From Streptomyces scopuliridis RB72 (GTDB lineage Bacteria; Actinomycetota; Actinomycetes; Streptomycetales; Streptomycetaceae): a DNA stretch of 64,000 nucleotides. This document shows positions 1 through 8,042 of this stretch, one piece after another. The DNA lies in contig NZ_JOEI01000008.1 of the NCBI RefSeq assembly GCF_000718095.1, positions 1 through 64,000 of the forward strand, in the 5' to 3' direction. The translations under genes were made by a program, and so were the position numbers. The notes beneath the pieces were generated by a model. The model was not told the DNA's origin and made no database searches. It worked only from the letters and a program-made list of their open reading frames with translations. Position 1 is the first letter of the stretch. Each line of letters begins with the position of its first letter.

Positions 1-174
1 CCCGGTCGCCTCGTCGGCGGGCACGCTCAGACCGACGATCGCCGCCACGACCAGCGAGACGACGCCGACCATCGCGGCGTACTCGGCCCCGCTCTGCCCC
101 CGGTCGCGATGCCTTCGGTCGACCAGCCCATGGCTATGCGTATGCCATCTGCGCAACCTGTCGGCGCCCGTCAT
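1..174 (-). CDS. Prepilin-like protein with class III signal, N-terminal part (truncated by window edge)
   Basis: The first 58 codons of a leftward gene are present and the rest lies outside the window. After a basic, His-rich start (about residues 1-24) comes DRGQSGAEY and then a hydrophobic stretch of about 20 residues. This is the layout of a class III prepilin signal (Gly at -1, Glu at +5) as used by Flp/TadE-type pilins. A ribosome site GGAG lies 5 bases before the ATG at 172-174. The same motif (GQTTVEY) occurs in the toxin-like gene at 39801, so this could be a pilin, a TadE-like minor pilin, or a second member of that family. The class of signal is seen; the function is inferred, and the missing C-terminus would decide it. 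Confidence 0.6.
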   Translation of the reverse strand, partial: MTGADRLRRWHTHSHGLVDRRHRDRGQSGAEYAAMVGVVSLVVAAIVGLSVPADEATG

Positions 175-409
175 CAGTTCTCCTCGCCCACGCCGTCCCC
201 GATCCCCCGAGCGAGAGCAGCGTAAGGATGGGGCCGGGCCCAAACGCAGGGTCCCCGGGCCCAGTTGAGGGGCCCACTCTCAGACCGGCGCACCCCCTCC
301 TACCTGCGGAAAGTGGCGCCTGACGCATGGTTGGATGAACTCTGCGGGGCCGTCCTCCGTCTTCCATCCCGTAACCGTCAACGCGCTCCCGGCCGTTAGG
401 GTCGGGAGC

Positions 410-460
410 ATGACCACAGCGAAGCGCGTTGTTGTTGTCGGGGCGCGGGTGAGCCGGTGA
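410..460 (+). other. 16-codon mini-ORF, possible remnant of a dinucleotide-binding protein
   Basis: ATG at 410 opens a 16-residue frame, MTTAKRVVVVGARVSR, that stops at 458-460. It overlaps by 4 bases the GTG that starts the flavoprotein frame at 457. The sequence looks like the first beta strand and turn of a Rossmann-fold FAD or NAD enzyme. It may be the stump of a deleted gene or a translationally coupled leader. Nothing else supports a function. Confidence 0.2.
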
Positions 461-1040
461 GCGAGCTGCCGAAGAAGCCGTTCCTGTACGTCATCGTGTG
501 CGCGTCCGGCATCGCGGGCGACGTCGGCAAGCTGATCACCGCGGCGCGGGAGCGGCGCTGGGACGTGGGCGTCATCGCCACCCCGCTGGGCCTCGGCTTC
601 ATCGACGCCGAAGCGGTGCAGGCACAGACCGGCTACCCGATCCTTCCCCAAGCTCTCAACTCCGTTCGAGCAGGGGAGACCCCATCGCCTGGCGCAGCCC
701 CGGCGACCCACGTCCGCTACCGCCCCCGGACGCCATCGCGGTCGCGCCGGCCACTTTCAACACGATCAACAAGTGGGCCGCCGGGATCTCCGACACCCTC
801 GCCCTGGGGATCCTGTGCGAGGCGTACGGACTGGGCGTCCCGACGGCGGCCCTCCCGTACGTGAACGCGGCCATGGCCGCCCACCCCGCGTACTCCCGGA
901 GCCTGGAGCAGCTGCGCGAGATGGGCGTCCTGATCGGTTCGTACCGGCCCCACCCCCCGAAGGCAGAGGGAGGCGCGGACCAATTCCTTTGGGAGGAGGC
1001 CCTGGACCTACTCGCTCCGGCGATCTCGCCCCAGCACTGA
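457..1040 (+). pseudogene. Flavoprotein (phosphopantothenoylcysteine decarboxylase-like), frameshifted
   Basis: Two frames together encode one flavoprotein-family protein. Codons from GTG 457 give KKPFLYVIVCASGIAGDVGK and onward to GYPI. From 687 a second frame gives AWRSPGDPRP, then the family signature AIAVAPATFNTINKWA and the remainder, ending at 1040. The break is a 44-base palindromic insertion at 643-686, which shifts the frame by two. Removing it restores a continuous reading frame of about 179 residues. The family binds FMN; members in Streptomyces are usually uncharacterised and often sit near helix-turn-helix regulators. As sequenced the gene cannot make the full protein. Confidence 0.75.
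643..686 (+). repeat. 44-base palindromic insertion element inside the flavoprotein gene
   Basis: The inserted segment starts CTTCCCCAAGCTCTC and contains an imperfect stem (CCCC..GCTC paired with GAGC..GGGG) around a loop at about 656-665. ATC occurs immediately before it (640-642) and at its end (684-686), consistent with a 3-base target duplication or with insertion into an existing ATC. Removing 44 bases restores the host reading frame exactly. It resembles the short CCCC/GGGG stem-loop repeats scattered between Streptomyces genes; that comparison is from memory. Confidence 0.6.
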
Positions 1041-1157
1041 TCACCTCCGCCGCGGCGCTCGCAGCACTCGGCCGCGCTCAGAAGGCCGACCGACCAGCTC
1101 GGCGATCAGCTCGGCGGCCAGCAGGCTTTCCGACCCATGTCAGCGGCCGGCCGACAG

Positions 1158-1751
1158 TCAGTGCGGTCGGCGTAGTCCCGCGATGAGGAGCTCGACGAGT
1201 CGACGCGCGTCGTAGCGAGGATCGCTGTCCGCGCCGATGCAGAGGTTCCCGACGCCGCGCATGAGTTCGTAGGCCTCCAGGCCGGGTCCGATCTCGCCGG
1301 AGGCGGTCGCGGCGTCGAGCAGTTGGGTGCACACGGGCACGAGGCGGTCGAGGAAGTAGGCGTGCAGCGTCTCGAAGCCGGCGTTGTCGGACTGCAGCAC
1401 GGCGGCGAGTCCGTGCTTGGTGACCAGGAAATCAACGAAGAGGTCGATCCATTGCCCCAGCGCGGCGTGCGGGGTCGGGCTGGTCGCCAGGAGGGCCGGA
1501 CCGGCCTCGGCGCAGGCGTCGACCTGGTGCCGGTAGACGGCGATGATGAGATCCGCTCGCGTCGGGAAGTGGCGGTAGATCGTGCCCAGTCCGACGCCGG
1601 CCTTGGCCGCGATGTCGCGTACCGGCGCCTCCACGCCTGACGTCACGAAGACCGCGGCGGCCGCGTCGAGCAGAGTCTCCTTGTTACGCCGGGCGTCAGC
1701 CCGCTTGGACTGGGCGGCGTGCCCCGCGCCCTCGTCGCTGTCGTTCACCAC
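1158..1751 (-). CDS. TetR/AcrR family transcriptional regulator
   Basis: 197 residues. The N-terminal helix-turn-helix spans about residues 20-65 (LLDAAAAVFVTSGV, then VRDIAAKAGVGLGTIYRHFP), followed by an all-helical ligand-binding domain of the type seen in small TetR repressors. It is divergent from the aldo/keto reductase at 1895, and the shared 143-base gap contains two strong palindromes (1782-1796 and 1805-1819). The likely role is repression of its own gene and of the reductase, relieved by a small hydrophobic or aldehyde-like ligand. The ligand is unknown. Confidence 0.88.
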   Translation of the reverse strand: MVNDSDEGAGHAAQSKRADARRNKETLLDAAAAVFVTSGVEAPVRDIAAKAGVGLGTIYRHFPTRADLIIAVYRHQVDACAEAGPALLATSPTPHAALGQWIDLFVDFLVTKHGLAAVLQSDNAGFETLHAYFLDRLVPVCTQLLDAATASGEIGPGLEAYELMRGVGNLCIGADSDPRYDARRLVELLIAGLRRPH

Positions 1752-1778
1752 GCTGCTCCCTCCGCTGTCGAGCTTGCC

Positions 1779-1822
1779 AAACGGAACAGTGTTCCGTATC
1801 TTTCCGGAACAAGGTTCCGTTT
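1779..1822. promoter_or_regulatory. Tandem TetR operators between regulator and aldo/keto reductase
   Basis: Two palindromes lie 23 bases apart centre to centre: CGGAACAGTGTTCCG at 1782-1796 and CGGAACAAGGTTCCG at 1805-1819. They are nested in a larger symmetry, AAACGGAAC at 1779-1787 against GTTCCGTTT at 1814-1822. Their position between divergent genes and their two-helical-turn spacing fit cooperative binding by the TetR protein encoded at 1158-1751. Confidence 0.75.
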
Positions 1823-1894
1823 GCTCATGATGTCAGAGCAGGGGCCCGACAACCAATCGCCACCACGCTTCACCCGCAATGGAGGAACACGGTC

Positions 1895-2914
1895 ATGCAG
1901 TACCGCACCTTGGGCCGCACCGGCGTGCAGGTCAGCTCCCTCGCGCTCGGCGCGATGAACTTCGGCAAGATCGGGCGCACCACCCAGGACGAGGCCACCG
2001 CCATCGTCGATGCCGCTCTTGAGGGCGGGATCAACATCATCGACACCGCCGACATGTACAGCGGCGGCGAGTCGGAAGAGATGGTCGGCAAGGCCATCGC
2101 CGGCCGCCGCGACGACATCGTGCTGGCCACGAAGGCGAGCATGCCCATGGGCGACGAGCGCAACCATCGGGGCAGCTCGCGCCGGTGGCTGGTAACCGAG
2201 CTGGACAACAGCCTGCGCCGGCTCGGTGTCGACCACGTCGATCTCTACCAGATCCACCGGTGGGACCCGAGCACCAGCGACGAGGAGACCCTGTCAGCGC
2301 TGACCGACCTGCAACGCGCAGGGAAGATCCGTTACTTCGGCTCCTCGACCTTCCCCGCATACCGCCTCGTACAGGCCCAGTGGGCCGCCCGCGAGTATCA
2401 CCTGAGCCGGTACGTCACCGAACAGCCCAGCTACTCGATCCTCCAGCGCGGGATCGAGACCCACGTGCTGCCTGTAACCGAGCAGTACGGGCTCGGTGTG
2501 CTGGTGTGGAGCCCGCTGGCTTCGGGCTGGCTGTCGGGCGCGATCCGCGAGGGCCAGGAAATCACCACCAGCCGCTCGGCGTTCATGCCGGAACGCTTCG
2601 ACACCGCCATCCCCTCCAACCGGGCCAGGCTCGACGCCGTCGAGCGGCTGGCCAAGGTCGCCGACGAGGCCGGCCTGACCATGATCCAGCTCGCGCTCGG
2701 ATTCGTGACCGCGCATCCCGCCGTGACCAGCGCGCTCATCGGCCCCCGCACGCCGGACCACCTGCACGCGCAACTCGCCGCCGCTGACACCGTGCTCTCC
2801 GCCGACGTACTCGACGCGATCGACACGATCGTCGCCCCTGGCACCGACCTGGCCGCGCACGAGAAGCACGACACTCCGCCGGCGCTGCTCGACCCGTCAC
2901 TGCGGCGCCGCTGA
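1895..2914 (+). CDS. Aldo/keto reductase
   Basis: 339 residues of the NADPH-dependent aldo/keto reductase superfamily, (beta/alpha)8 fold. The tetrad is visible: Asp and Tyr in IIDTADMYSGGESEE, Lys in ATKAS, and His in YQIHRWD. The C-terminal cofactor region includes LIGPRTPDHL. The start ATG 1895 has GGAGG about 9 bases upstream. Closest in type to the YajO/Tas-like reductases; the substrate is unknown. It is controlled from the gap holding the TetR operators, so it is probably induced by the carbonyl compound the regulator senses. Confidence 0.9.
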   Translation: MQYRTLGRTGVQVSSLALGAMNFGKIGRTTQDEATAIVDAALEGGINIIDTADMYSGGESEEMVGKAIAGRRDDIVLATKASMPMGDERNHRGSSRRWLVTELDNSLRRLGVDHVDLYQIHRWDPSTSDEETLSALTDLQRAGKIRYFGSSTFPAYRLVQAQWAAREYHLSRYVTEQPSYSILQRGIETHVLPVTEQYGLGVLVWSPLASGWLSGAIREGQEITTSRSAFMPERFDTAIPSNRARLDAVERLAKVADEAGLTMIQLALGFVTAHPAVTSALIGPRTPDHLHAQLAAADTVLSADVLDAIDTIVAPGTDLAAHEKHDTPPALLDPSLRRR

Positions 2915-2946
2915 TCGTCCGAGGGCGGTCTCCAGTCGGAGAACAA

Positions 2947-3072
2947 CTGAGCTCGACAGCCCGCACCCCGGCCGACGTCCTCGCTGCCTCCCGGAGAGCC
3001 GACAGCCTCCGCAAGCGGCAGCGAACCCTGGATGTCGTCCAGAGCATGCTCGCCGACGGCGAGCACATCATA
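2947..3072 (+). pseudogene. DUF6262 (Tn554 TnpC-like) N-terminal remnant
   Basis: The frame from CTG 2947 reads SSTARTPADVLAASRRADS and LRKRQRTLDVVQSMLADGEH, the N-terminus of DUF6262 proteins that accompany tandem tyrosine recombinases (Tn554-like modules). Homology appears to stop after about 41 residues at GEHI, just before the stop of the convergent SDR gene. A GGAG lies about 7 bases before the CTG, so an original GTG start may have mutated or the remnant is simply untranslated. It is a scar of a lost integrative element; family assignment is from recall of the family's N-terminus. Confidence 0.5.
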
Positions 3073-3089
3073 GGCCGTCGCCCGGTCAC

Positions 3090-3848
3090 TCAGAGGAGGG
3101 CGCCGCCGGAGACCTCGATGCGCTGGGCGGTGACCCAGCGCAGGCCCTCGGAGGCCAGCGTGGCGATGGCGTCGCCGATCTCCTCAGGTTCGCCGACGCG
3201 GCCGAGCGCGGTCTGTCCGGCCAGAACCTGGCGCATCTCGGCGTCGTCCCGCATCGCTCCACCGTTGAAATCGGTGGCGGTCGGTCCCGGGGCGATGGAG
3301 TTGACCCGGATTCCGCGCGGGCCGAGTTCTGCGGCGAGGGTACGGCTCAAGGCTTCGACGGCGGCCTTCGAGGCGGAGTAGACCGAGGTGGCGGGGCTGG
3401 TGTGGCGGGTCAGTGACGTCGAGACGTTGATGACGCGGCCGCCTCGGGTCAGCAGCGGCACAAGTGACTGGATGAGGAAGAACGTGCCCCGGACGTTGGT
3501 GCCCATCACCGTGTCGAAGTCGTCGATCGTGACGTCCTCCAGCGGTCCGAAGATCCCCACTCCCGCGTTGTTGACCAAGATGTCGAGCCGCGAAGTACCC
3601 CAGCGCTCCAGCTGCTCGCTCAGTTCGGAGGTGAAGGACGCGAAAGAGGAGACGTCGCTGATGTCGAGCCGGAGAACAGCGGCAGTCCCACCCACCGCCT
3701 GAACCTGTTCCACCGTCTTCTCAGCCCCCGCCGCATCACCGCGGTGGGTGACCAAGACCCGCACCCCGCGTGTGGCCAGAGCGATGGCCGCGCCACGTCC
3801 GAGGCCGCGATTCGCACCGGTCACCAAAGCGATCTTATCGATCGTCAT
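3090..3848 (-). CDS. SDR family NAD(P)-dependent oxidoreductase
   Basis: 252 residues of the classical short-chain dehydrogenase fold: cofactor motif TGANRGLG (about residues 10-17), NNAG near residue 93, Ser and YSASK active site, and a PG motif (IAPGPTATDF). ATG 3848 is preferred to the upstream in-frame starts because a GGAGG lies 7 bases before it. The gene is divergent from a TetR gene at 3997, with two palindromic operators between them. It probably reduces or oxidises a ketone or alcohol whose presence the regulator detects; the substrate is unknown. Confidence 0.9.
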   Translation of the reverse strand: MTIDKIALVTGANRGLGRGAAIALATRGVRVLVTHRGDAAGAEKTVEQVQAVGGTAAVLRLDISDVSSFASFTSELSEQLERWGTSRLDILVNNAGVGIFGPLEDVTIDDFDTVMGTNVRGTFFLIQSLVPLLTRGGRVINVSTSLTRHTSPATSVYSASKAAVEALSRTLAAELGPRGIRVNSIAPGPTATDFNGGAMRDDAEMRQVLAGQTALGRVGEPEEIGDAIATLASEGLRWVTAQRIEVSGGALL

Positions 3849-3903
3849 GAACTGTTCCTCCACCGCGCGGCTACCGGAATTCACCCGGCGCCACAGATAG
3901 GAT

Positions 3904-3974
3904 GCGAGTCACTCGACTCGCCTTGCTCTCGTACCGTAAGCAGGACTACCGAGGCGAGTCAAGTGACTCGCCTC
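3904..3974. promoter_or_regulatory. Two palindromic operators between SDR and TetR genes
   Basis: Site 1 at 3904-3921 has 7-base arms GCGAGTC and GACTCGC around ACTC. Site 2 at 3951-3974 has perfect 11-base arms GAGGCGAGTCA and TGACTCGCCTC around AG, ending 22 bases before the TetR start codon. Both share GCGAGTC half-sites, so one regulator probably binds both and represses both divergent promoters. Confidence 0.75.
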
Positions 3975-3996
3975 GGGTCTGCGGCATACTGTCCGC

Positions 3997-4650
3997 ATGG
4001 CAGCAGAACTCTCCGCACACCACCGCAGACTCGCTCAGCAGAAACGCGAGGCGATCACCACCGCAGCCACAGAACTGTTTTTGGATCGCGGCTACGACGG
4101 CACCTCACTGGCCCGGATCGCCGAAGCGGCCGGGGTCTCGAAGTCCACCCTGTTCAAGCGGTTCCCCACCAAGGCGGCCCTCTTCGAGGCCATCGTCACC
4201 GAGTCCTGGCAGCGTGACGCCGGCGACGCTGCCGCGCGGCCACAGACCGGAGATCTGCGCTCCGGACTGACAACCGTCGGCCACCGCTATGCCGACCTGG
4301 TCGGCCGGCCCGGCATGACAGCCCTGTTCCGGATCGTCATCGCCGAACTGCCTCGTTTCCCCGAACTGGGGCGGATGCAGTTCCAGCTCGGCAAACTGCC
4401 CTACTTCGCCTCCGTCCAGCACTACTTGGAATCCGAGCACGAGGCGGGCAACGCTGATGTCCCGGACGCGGCGAGCGCCGCGAACCAGTTCCTCGGCATG
4501 ATCGCCAACTACGTCCTGTGGCCCCGCATGCTGCTGACCGACTGGAACCCCGCAGCCTCCGACATCCACGACGCCGTCGAAGAGGCCGTCCAGACCATGC
4601 TCGCCAGATACACCCCGACCCGCCAGGCTGACCCGAAGCCGGAACGTTGA
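3997..4650 (+). CDS. TetR/AcrR family transcriptional regulator
   Basis: 217 residues. The helix-turn-helix occupies about residues 18-60 (ITTAATELFLDRGYDGTSLA, then IAEAAGVSKSTLFKRFP). A C-terminal TetR ligand domain resembles the AefR-like group (LFRIVIAELPRFPEL). It is divergent from the SDR gene and follows the perfect 24-base palindrome at 3951-3974, so it is most likely autoregulated and represses the SDR. No effector can be named from sequence. Confidence 0.88.
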   Translation: MAAELSAHHRRLAQQKREAITTAATELFLDRGYDGTSLARIAEAAGVSKSTLFKRFPTKAALFEAIVTESWQRDAGDAAARPQTGDLRSGLTTVGHRYADLVGRPGMTALFRIVIAELPRFPELGRMQFQLGKLPYFASVQHYLESEHEAGNADVPDAASAANQFLGMIANYVLWPRMLLTDWNPAASDIHDAVEEAVQTMLARYTPTRQADPKPER

Positions 4651-4869
4651 CACTGGCGGACACTGGCGCGCAATGCTCAACATCCGCGACGCCTCCACTC
4701 AGCGGCGCATGTCGGTAAACGATCGTTTGACGACAGGCGAGCGACGTGTCCAATGAACCCGTGCAATCCCGGGGTTCGCGGCGGCGCGATTCCCATCAGA
4801 TCCGATGGTGATTGCTGACAGGGTTTGACGACAGATGGGGTCCGATCCTCCGTACGGAAGGGGCCCTCG

Positions 4870-5583
4870 ATGGCGAACCTGGTCTACAAGCGGGTCTCGA
4901 CCGACCAGCAGTCCACCGCCCGGCAGAACCTCGTCCTGGACGAGGCCGGGATCGAGGACCTGGTCGCCTTCGAGGAGGCCCCGGGCACCTCCAGCCGCCT
5001 CCACCCGCTCCAGCGGCCGAAGTTCCGCGAGCTGCTGAACTACGCGCGGCCGGGCGACACCGTGCACATCTCCGAGATGTTCCGCCTCGTACGCGGCACT
5101 GGAGTGCAGACCCTCGCGGCCGCCGGCGAACTCCAGCGTGACCTCCAGCGCGAGCTGACCTACGACGGACTGCGCGCCGCCGAGGCCAAGGGCAGCAAGG
5201 GCGGGCGCCGCCCCGCCGTATCGGCCGCAAAGACCGCCGACGTGCGCGCCGCGTACCTGGAAGGCCGGACCATCGCCGCCCTCGCCCGCGACCATGGCGT
5301 CAGCCGCGGCGCGATCCGTACTGCCGTCGCCGACCTCCTGCCCGACCACGCCGCCATCAACGAGGACTCCCCAGCGCCGGAGCTGCCGGTCACCCTCGAC
5401 ATGCCGGGCAAGGTCGCCGACTTCCTCCGCGCCCGCGAACTGGACCCCGCCGAGCAGGAGGCGCTCGACCAGGGGGTGACCGTACGGCGTGGCCAGGGCT
5501 ACACCCTGCGCGTCAGCGCCGTCCCCGCCGTGCACCTCGGACTCCTCGCCCGCTGCCAGCCGCTCGACGGCGGCCACGGCTGA
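4870..5583 (+). CDS. Serine recombinase (resolvase/invertase family), internally deleted
   Basis: 237 residues. The N-terminus YKRVSTDQQST carries the catalytic-serine motif of serine recombinases, and the C-terminal part has a Hin-type helix-turn-helix (IAALARDHGVSRGAIRTAV), followed by an extra domain of about 80 residues. Between RLVRGTG and VQTLAAAGEL the family normally has about 45 more residues of the catalytic core (from recall of homologues), so the protein is probably inactive. Start ATG 4870 has a GGAAGG-like site; upstream codons are unlikely. It neighbours a tyrosine-integrase remnant and marks an old mobile-element site. Confidence 0.7.
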   Translation: MANLVYKRVSTDQQSTARQNLVLDEAGIEDLVAFEEAPGTSSRLHPLQRPKFRELLNYARPGDTVHISEMFRLVRGTGVQTLAAAGELQRDLQRELTYDGLRAAEAKGSKGGRRPAVSAAKTADVRAAYLEGRTIAALARDHGVSRGAIRTAVADLLPDHAAINEDSPAPELPVTLDMPGKVADFLRARELDPAEQEALDQGVTVRRGQGYTLRVSAVPAVHLGLLARCQPLDGGHG

Positions 5584-5698
5584 TCGTGCCGTCCAGGACG
5601 TTGCGCAGCGTGCGTGTCCGGAAGTCCGACGACACCGATGTGTAGAGGGCCGTGGTGGACGCGTAGGAGTGCCCGACCTGCTGCTGACGAACAGAGCA
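5578..5698 (-). pseudogene. Tyrosine integrase C-terminal remnant
   Basis: The minus strand encodes QQQVGHSYASTTALYTSV followed by SSDFRTRTLRNVLDG, which matches the last 35-40 residues of phage-type tyrosine integrases: the GH.S..TT..Y box with the nucleophile Tyr codon at 5642-5644. No upstream catalytic domain is present, and the end runs into the recombinase gene's tail on the other strand. It is a leftover of an excised or decayed integrative element. Confidence 0.55.
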
Positions 5699-5997
5699 GG
5701 CTCGACGAGCTACACGTAGCCGCACACCGGGGGCCCGGGCTTCTCCACCACGTCAACCCGCGAGTCGGCCTGTGCGAGGACGACTTCCACAGGCTTGCCG
5801 AGTTCGCCCGGTCACTGGACGCCTCACAAGCCGCCAGTTGAGCTCGTCACGTATCCACCGGACTCCGCACACGTCCCCATGATCATTGCGGGACAGCCGT
5901 GAGGAACGCAAAGCTGAGCTTGTCGTTCGACGGCACCGCCGCACGCACGCCGGACCTTGGCGACGGTGAGGGCGCGGGTCCCTTTGCGCGAGGGTGG

Positions 5998-6675
5998 TCA
6001 TTCTTCTGCATCGCGGACCAGGAGTGCGATCTGCACCCGGTTCTCGACCGCCAGCTTGGCGAACAGGCTGCCTGTGTGTGCTTTGACGGTCGCGACGCGG
6101 ATGTGCAGCCGCTGGGCGATCTCCGGGTTGCCCAGGCCGTCCGCGATGGCCCGAGCGGTTTCGAGTTCTCGTTCGGTCAGTACGGAAAGCCGTTGCCGGG
6201 CGGCTGCGCGGGTGGAGTCGCGAGTGTGAGAGGACTGCGGGCCGGTGGCCGCGGCGATCACCCGTTCCATGGCCGTTGGCGACAGCGCGGGGCTGCCGTT
6301 CGCGACGTTTCGCACAGCGGCGAGAATCTGCGCCGGATGGGTGTCTTTGAGGACGAACCCGAGCGCTCCGACGCGCAGTGCGCTGAGCACCAGATCGTCG
6401 GAGTCGAATGTTGTCAGCATGAGCACCCGCGGCGGCACCGGTCGGGCGAGAAGTTCCCGGGTCGCGCTGAGACCGTCACGACCGGGCATCCGCACGTCCA
6501 TCAGCACGACGTCCGGCCGCTGCTCGTCCACCACGGTGATCGCGGCGTCCCCGTCGGCCGCCTCCCCGACGACGGTCAGGTCCGGTTCGCTGCCGATGAC
6601 GAGCCGCAGCGCCATGCGCACCAGCTGTTCGTCGTCGACGATGACGACACGTACCGGCTCCCGATCGCTGCCCAC
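5998..6675 (-). CDS. LuxR/NarL-type response regulator
   Basis: 225 residues. Receiver domain about 8-122 with acidic pocket Asp14-Asp15, phospho-acceptor Asp60 (VLMDVRMPG) and conserved Lys in FVLKD. The C-terminal LuxR helix-turn-helix is LTERELETARAIADGLGNPE and onward through VKAHTGSLF. It lies 25 bases downstream of the histidine kinase at 6701 on the same strand, so the two form one operon and a cognate pair. Targets are unknown; the adjacent hydrolase and small membrane protein are transcribed the other way. Confidence 0.93.
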   Translation of the reverse strand: MGSDREPVRVVIVDDEQLVRMALRLVIGSEPDLTVVGEAADGDAAITVVDEQRPDVVLMDVRMPGRDGLSATRELLARPVPPRVLMLTTFDSDDLVLSALRVGALGFVLKDTHPAQILAAVRNVANGSPALSPTAMERVIAAATGPQSSHTRDSTRAAARQRLSVLTERELETARAIADGLGNPEIAQRLHIRVATVKAHTGSLFAKLAVENRVQIALLVRDAEE

Positions 6676-6700
6676 TTATGTTCTCTTTTCGTAGGTTCGG

Positions 6701-7852
6701 TCAGGGTAGTTGTGCGGTGAGGAGGTATCCGTTGTCGGGTGTGGGGTGATGGTTGATCTTCCCGCCGGCGAGGTCAACTCGTTCGGTGAGGCCAAGGAGG
6801 CCGAATCCTGATGCCGGTGGTGGTGCGGTTCTTGTGGTGGCCGCGGAGTTGCGGACGCTGACGTTGATTCTGTCGCCCGCTGTTCCCTCAAGGGTGATGT
6901 GTATGTGTGCGCCTGGGGCGTGTTTGGCGGCGTTGGTCAGTCCTTCTTGGACGACTCGGTAGCAGGTTCGTCCGACGATGTCGGACGGTGTTCCCGTCAC
7001 AGTGGTGTCGAGCGTGACGTCCAGTCCGGAGGTGCGGGCGTCGGCCACCAGGTCGGGGATTCGCTCAAGAGAGGGTGGTGGCGCTTCCGGTTGGCCCGGG
7101 TCGGACCGGAGCACACCGAGGACATCCCGTAGTTCCTCCAGGGCCTGGTGGGAACCCTCGGCGATGCCGCGTACCAGCACGCGGCTCTCCTCGGCTCTGA
7201 GGTCGCTGCGGTGATCCAGCACTCCGGCCTGCATGGCGACCAGGGAGATCCGGTGCGCGAGCACGTCGTGCATCTCGCGGGCGATCCGGTTGCGTTCCAG
7301 GGCCCGTGCCTGCGCCGCTCGTGCGGTCTGTTCCTGTTCCGCGCTCTCCGCCCGCTCCCGCAAGGACCGCACTTCGACACGCCGCGCGCCGATGGCGATG
7401 CCGACGGCCACCGCGATGCCCGCGGTCAGCGCCGGCGCCGTGATCTGGAACCACAACGTGCCAGGCGAACTCTGGACCGGGTAGAGCCCGACAGTGAACT
7501 GTGACGCGGTCACGTACGTCAGCACGACGACCCCGATCTCCACCGGACGACGACGCGTGGAGATCGAGCACAGCGCTACAAGCACGGCGCCGGTGGCGAG
7601 TGCCGACGCGGTCGCGGCGATCGCGAGCGTCATGGCGACGGCGAGCGGGAACCGCCGCCGCCACAGAAGCGCCGTCAGGCAGCCGAGAGCCACCAGCGGA
7701 TCACCGAAGAGGAACCAGGAGCCCGTTTCGTGCGCCTGCCAATGCAGCAGGACACCGGTGGACAGCCAGGCCGGTATGCCCACTGCCACGGCTGCGGCAA
7801 GCCGCCAGGTCTGCTGCCACCACCCGAGCCGTCGCGCGACGTCCATGTTCAC
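6701..7852 (-). CDS. Two-component sensor histidine kinase (HisKA_3)
   Basis: 383 residues. The N-terminal half has four or five hydrophobic segments (about 17-155), then a short coiled region, the HisKA_3 dimerisation box AREMHDVLAHRISLV with phospho-acceptor His195, and an HATPase domain with N box (VVQEGLTNAAKHA) and a glycine-rich GFGLLGL. Like most actinobacterial NarL-type kinases it has no extracellular sensor domain, so it may sense the membrane or a membrane partner. It is the partner of the response regulator at 5998-6675. Confidence 0.93.
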   Translation of the reverse strand: MNMDVARRLGWWQQTWRLAAAVAVGIPAWLSTGVLLHWQAHETGSWFLFGDPLVALGCLTALLWRRRFPLAVAMTLAIAATASALATGAVLVALCSISTRRRPVEIGVVVLTYVTASQFTVGLYPVQSSPGTLWFQITAPALTAGIAVAVGIAIGARRVEVRSLRERAESAEQEQTARAAQARALERNRIAREMHDVLAHRISLVAMQAGVLDHRSDLRAEESRVLVRGIAEGSHQALEELRDVLGVLRSDPGQPEAPPPSLERIPDLVADARTSGLDVTLDTTVTGTPSDIVGRTCYRVVQEGLTNAAKHAPGAHIHITLEGTAGDRINVSVRNSAATTRTAPPPASGFGLLGLTERVDLAGGKINHHPTPDNGYLLTAQLP

Positions 7853-8042
7853 CTGGTCATTATCGCGAAACCGTGAGGCCGGTGAGTCAGACCGAGGGCT
7901 GATGCCTCCTAGACCAGAGTCGAATCACCGCCTCGACTGCGGTCGAAGCCGTTTCGAGCCGCCGGGCTGATGTGGCCGGCCGCGGCGCGCGGACAGACTC
8001 GGTCGCGTGCCGAGACCACCGGATACGAGACGGAGAGACGCG

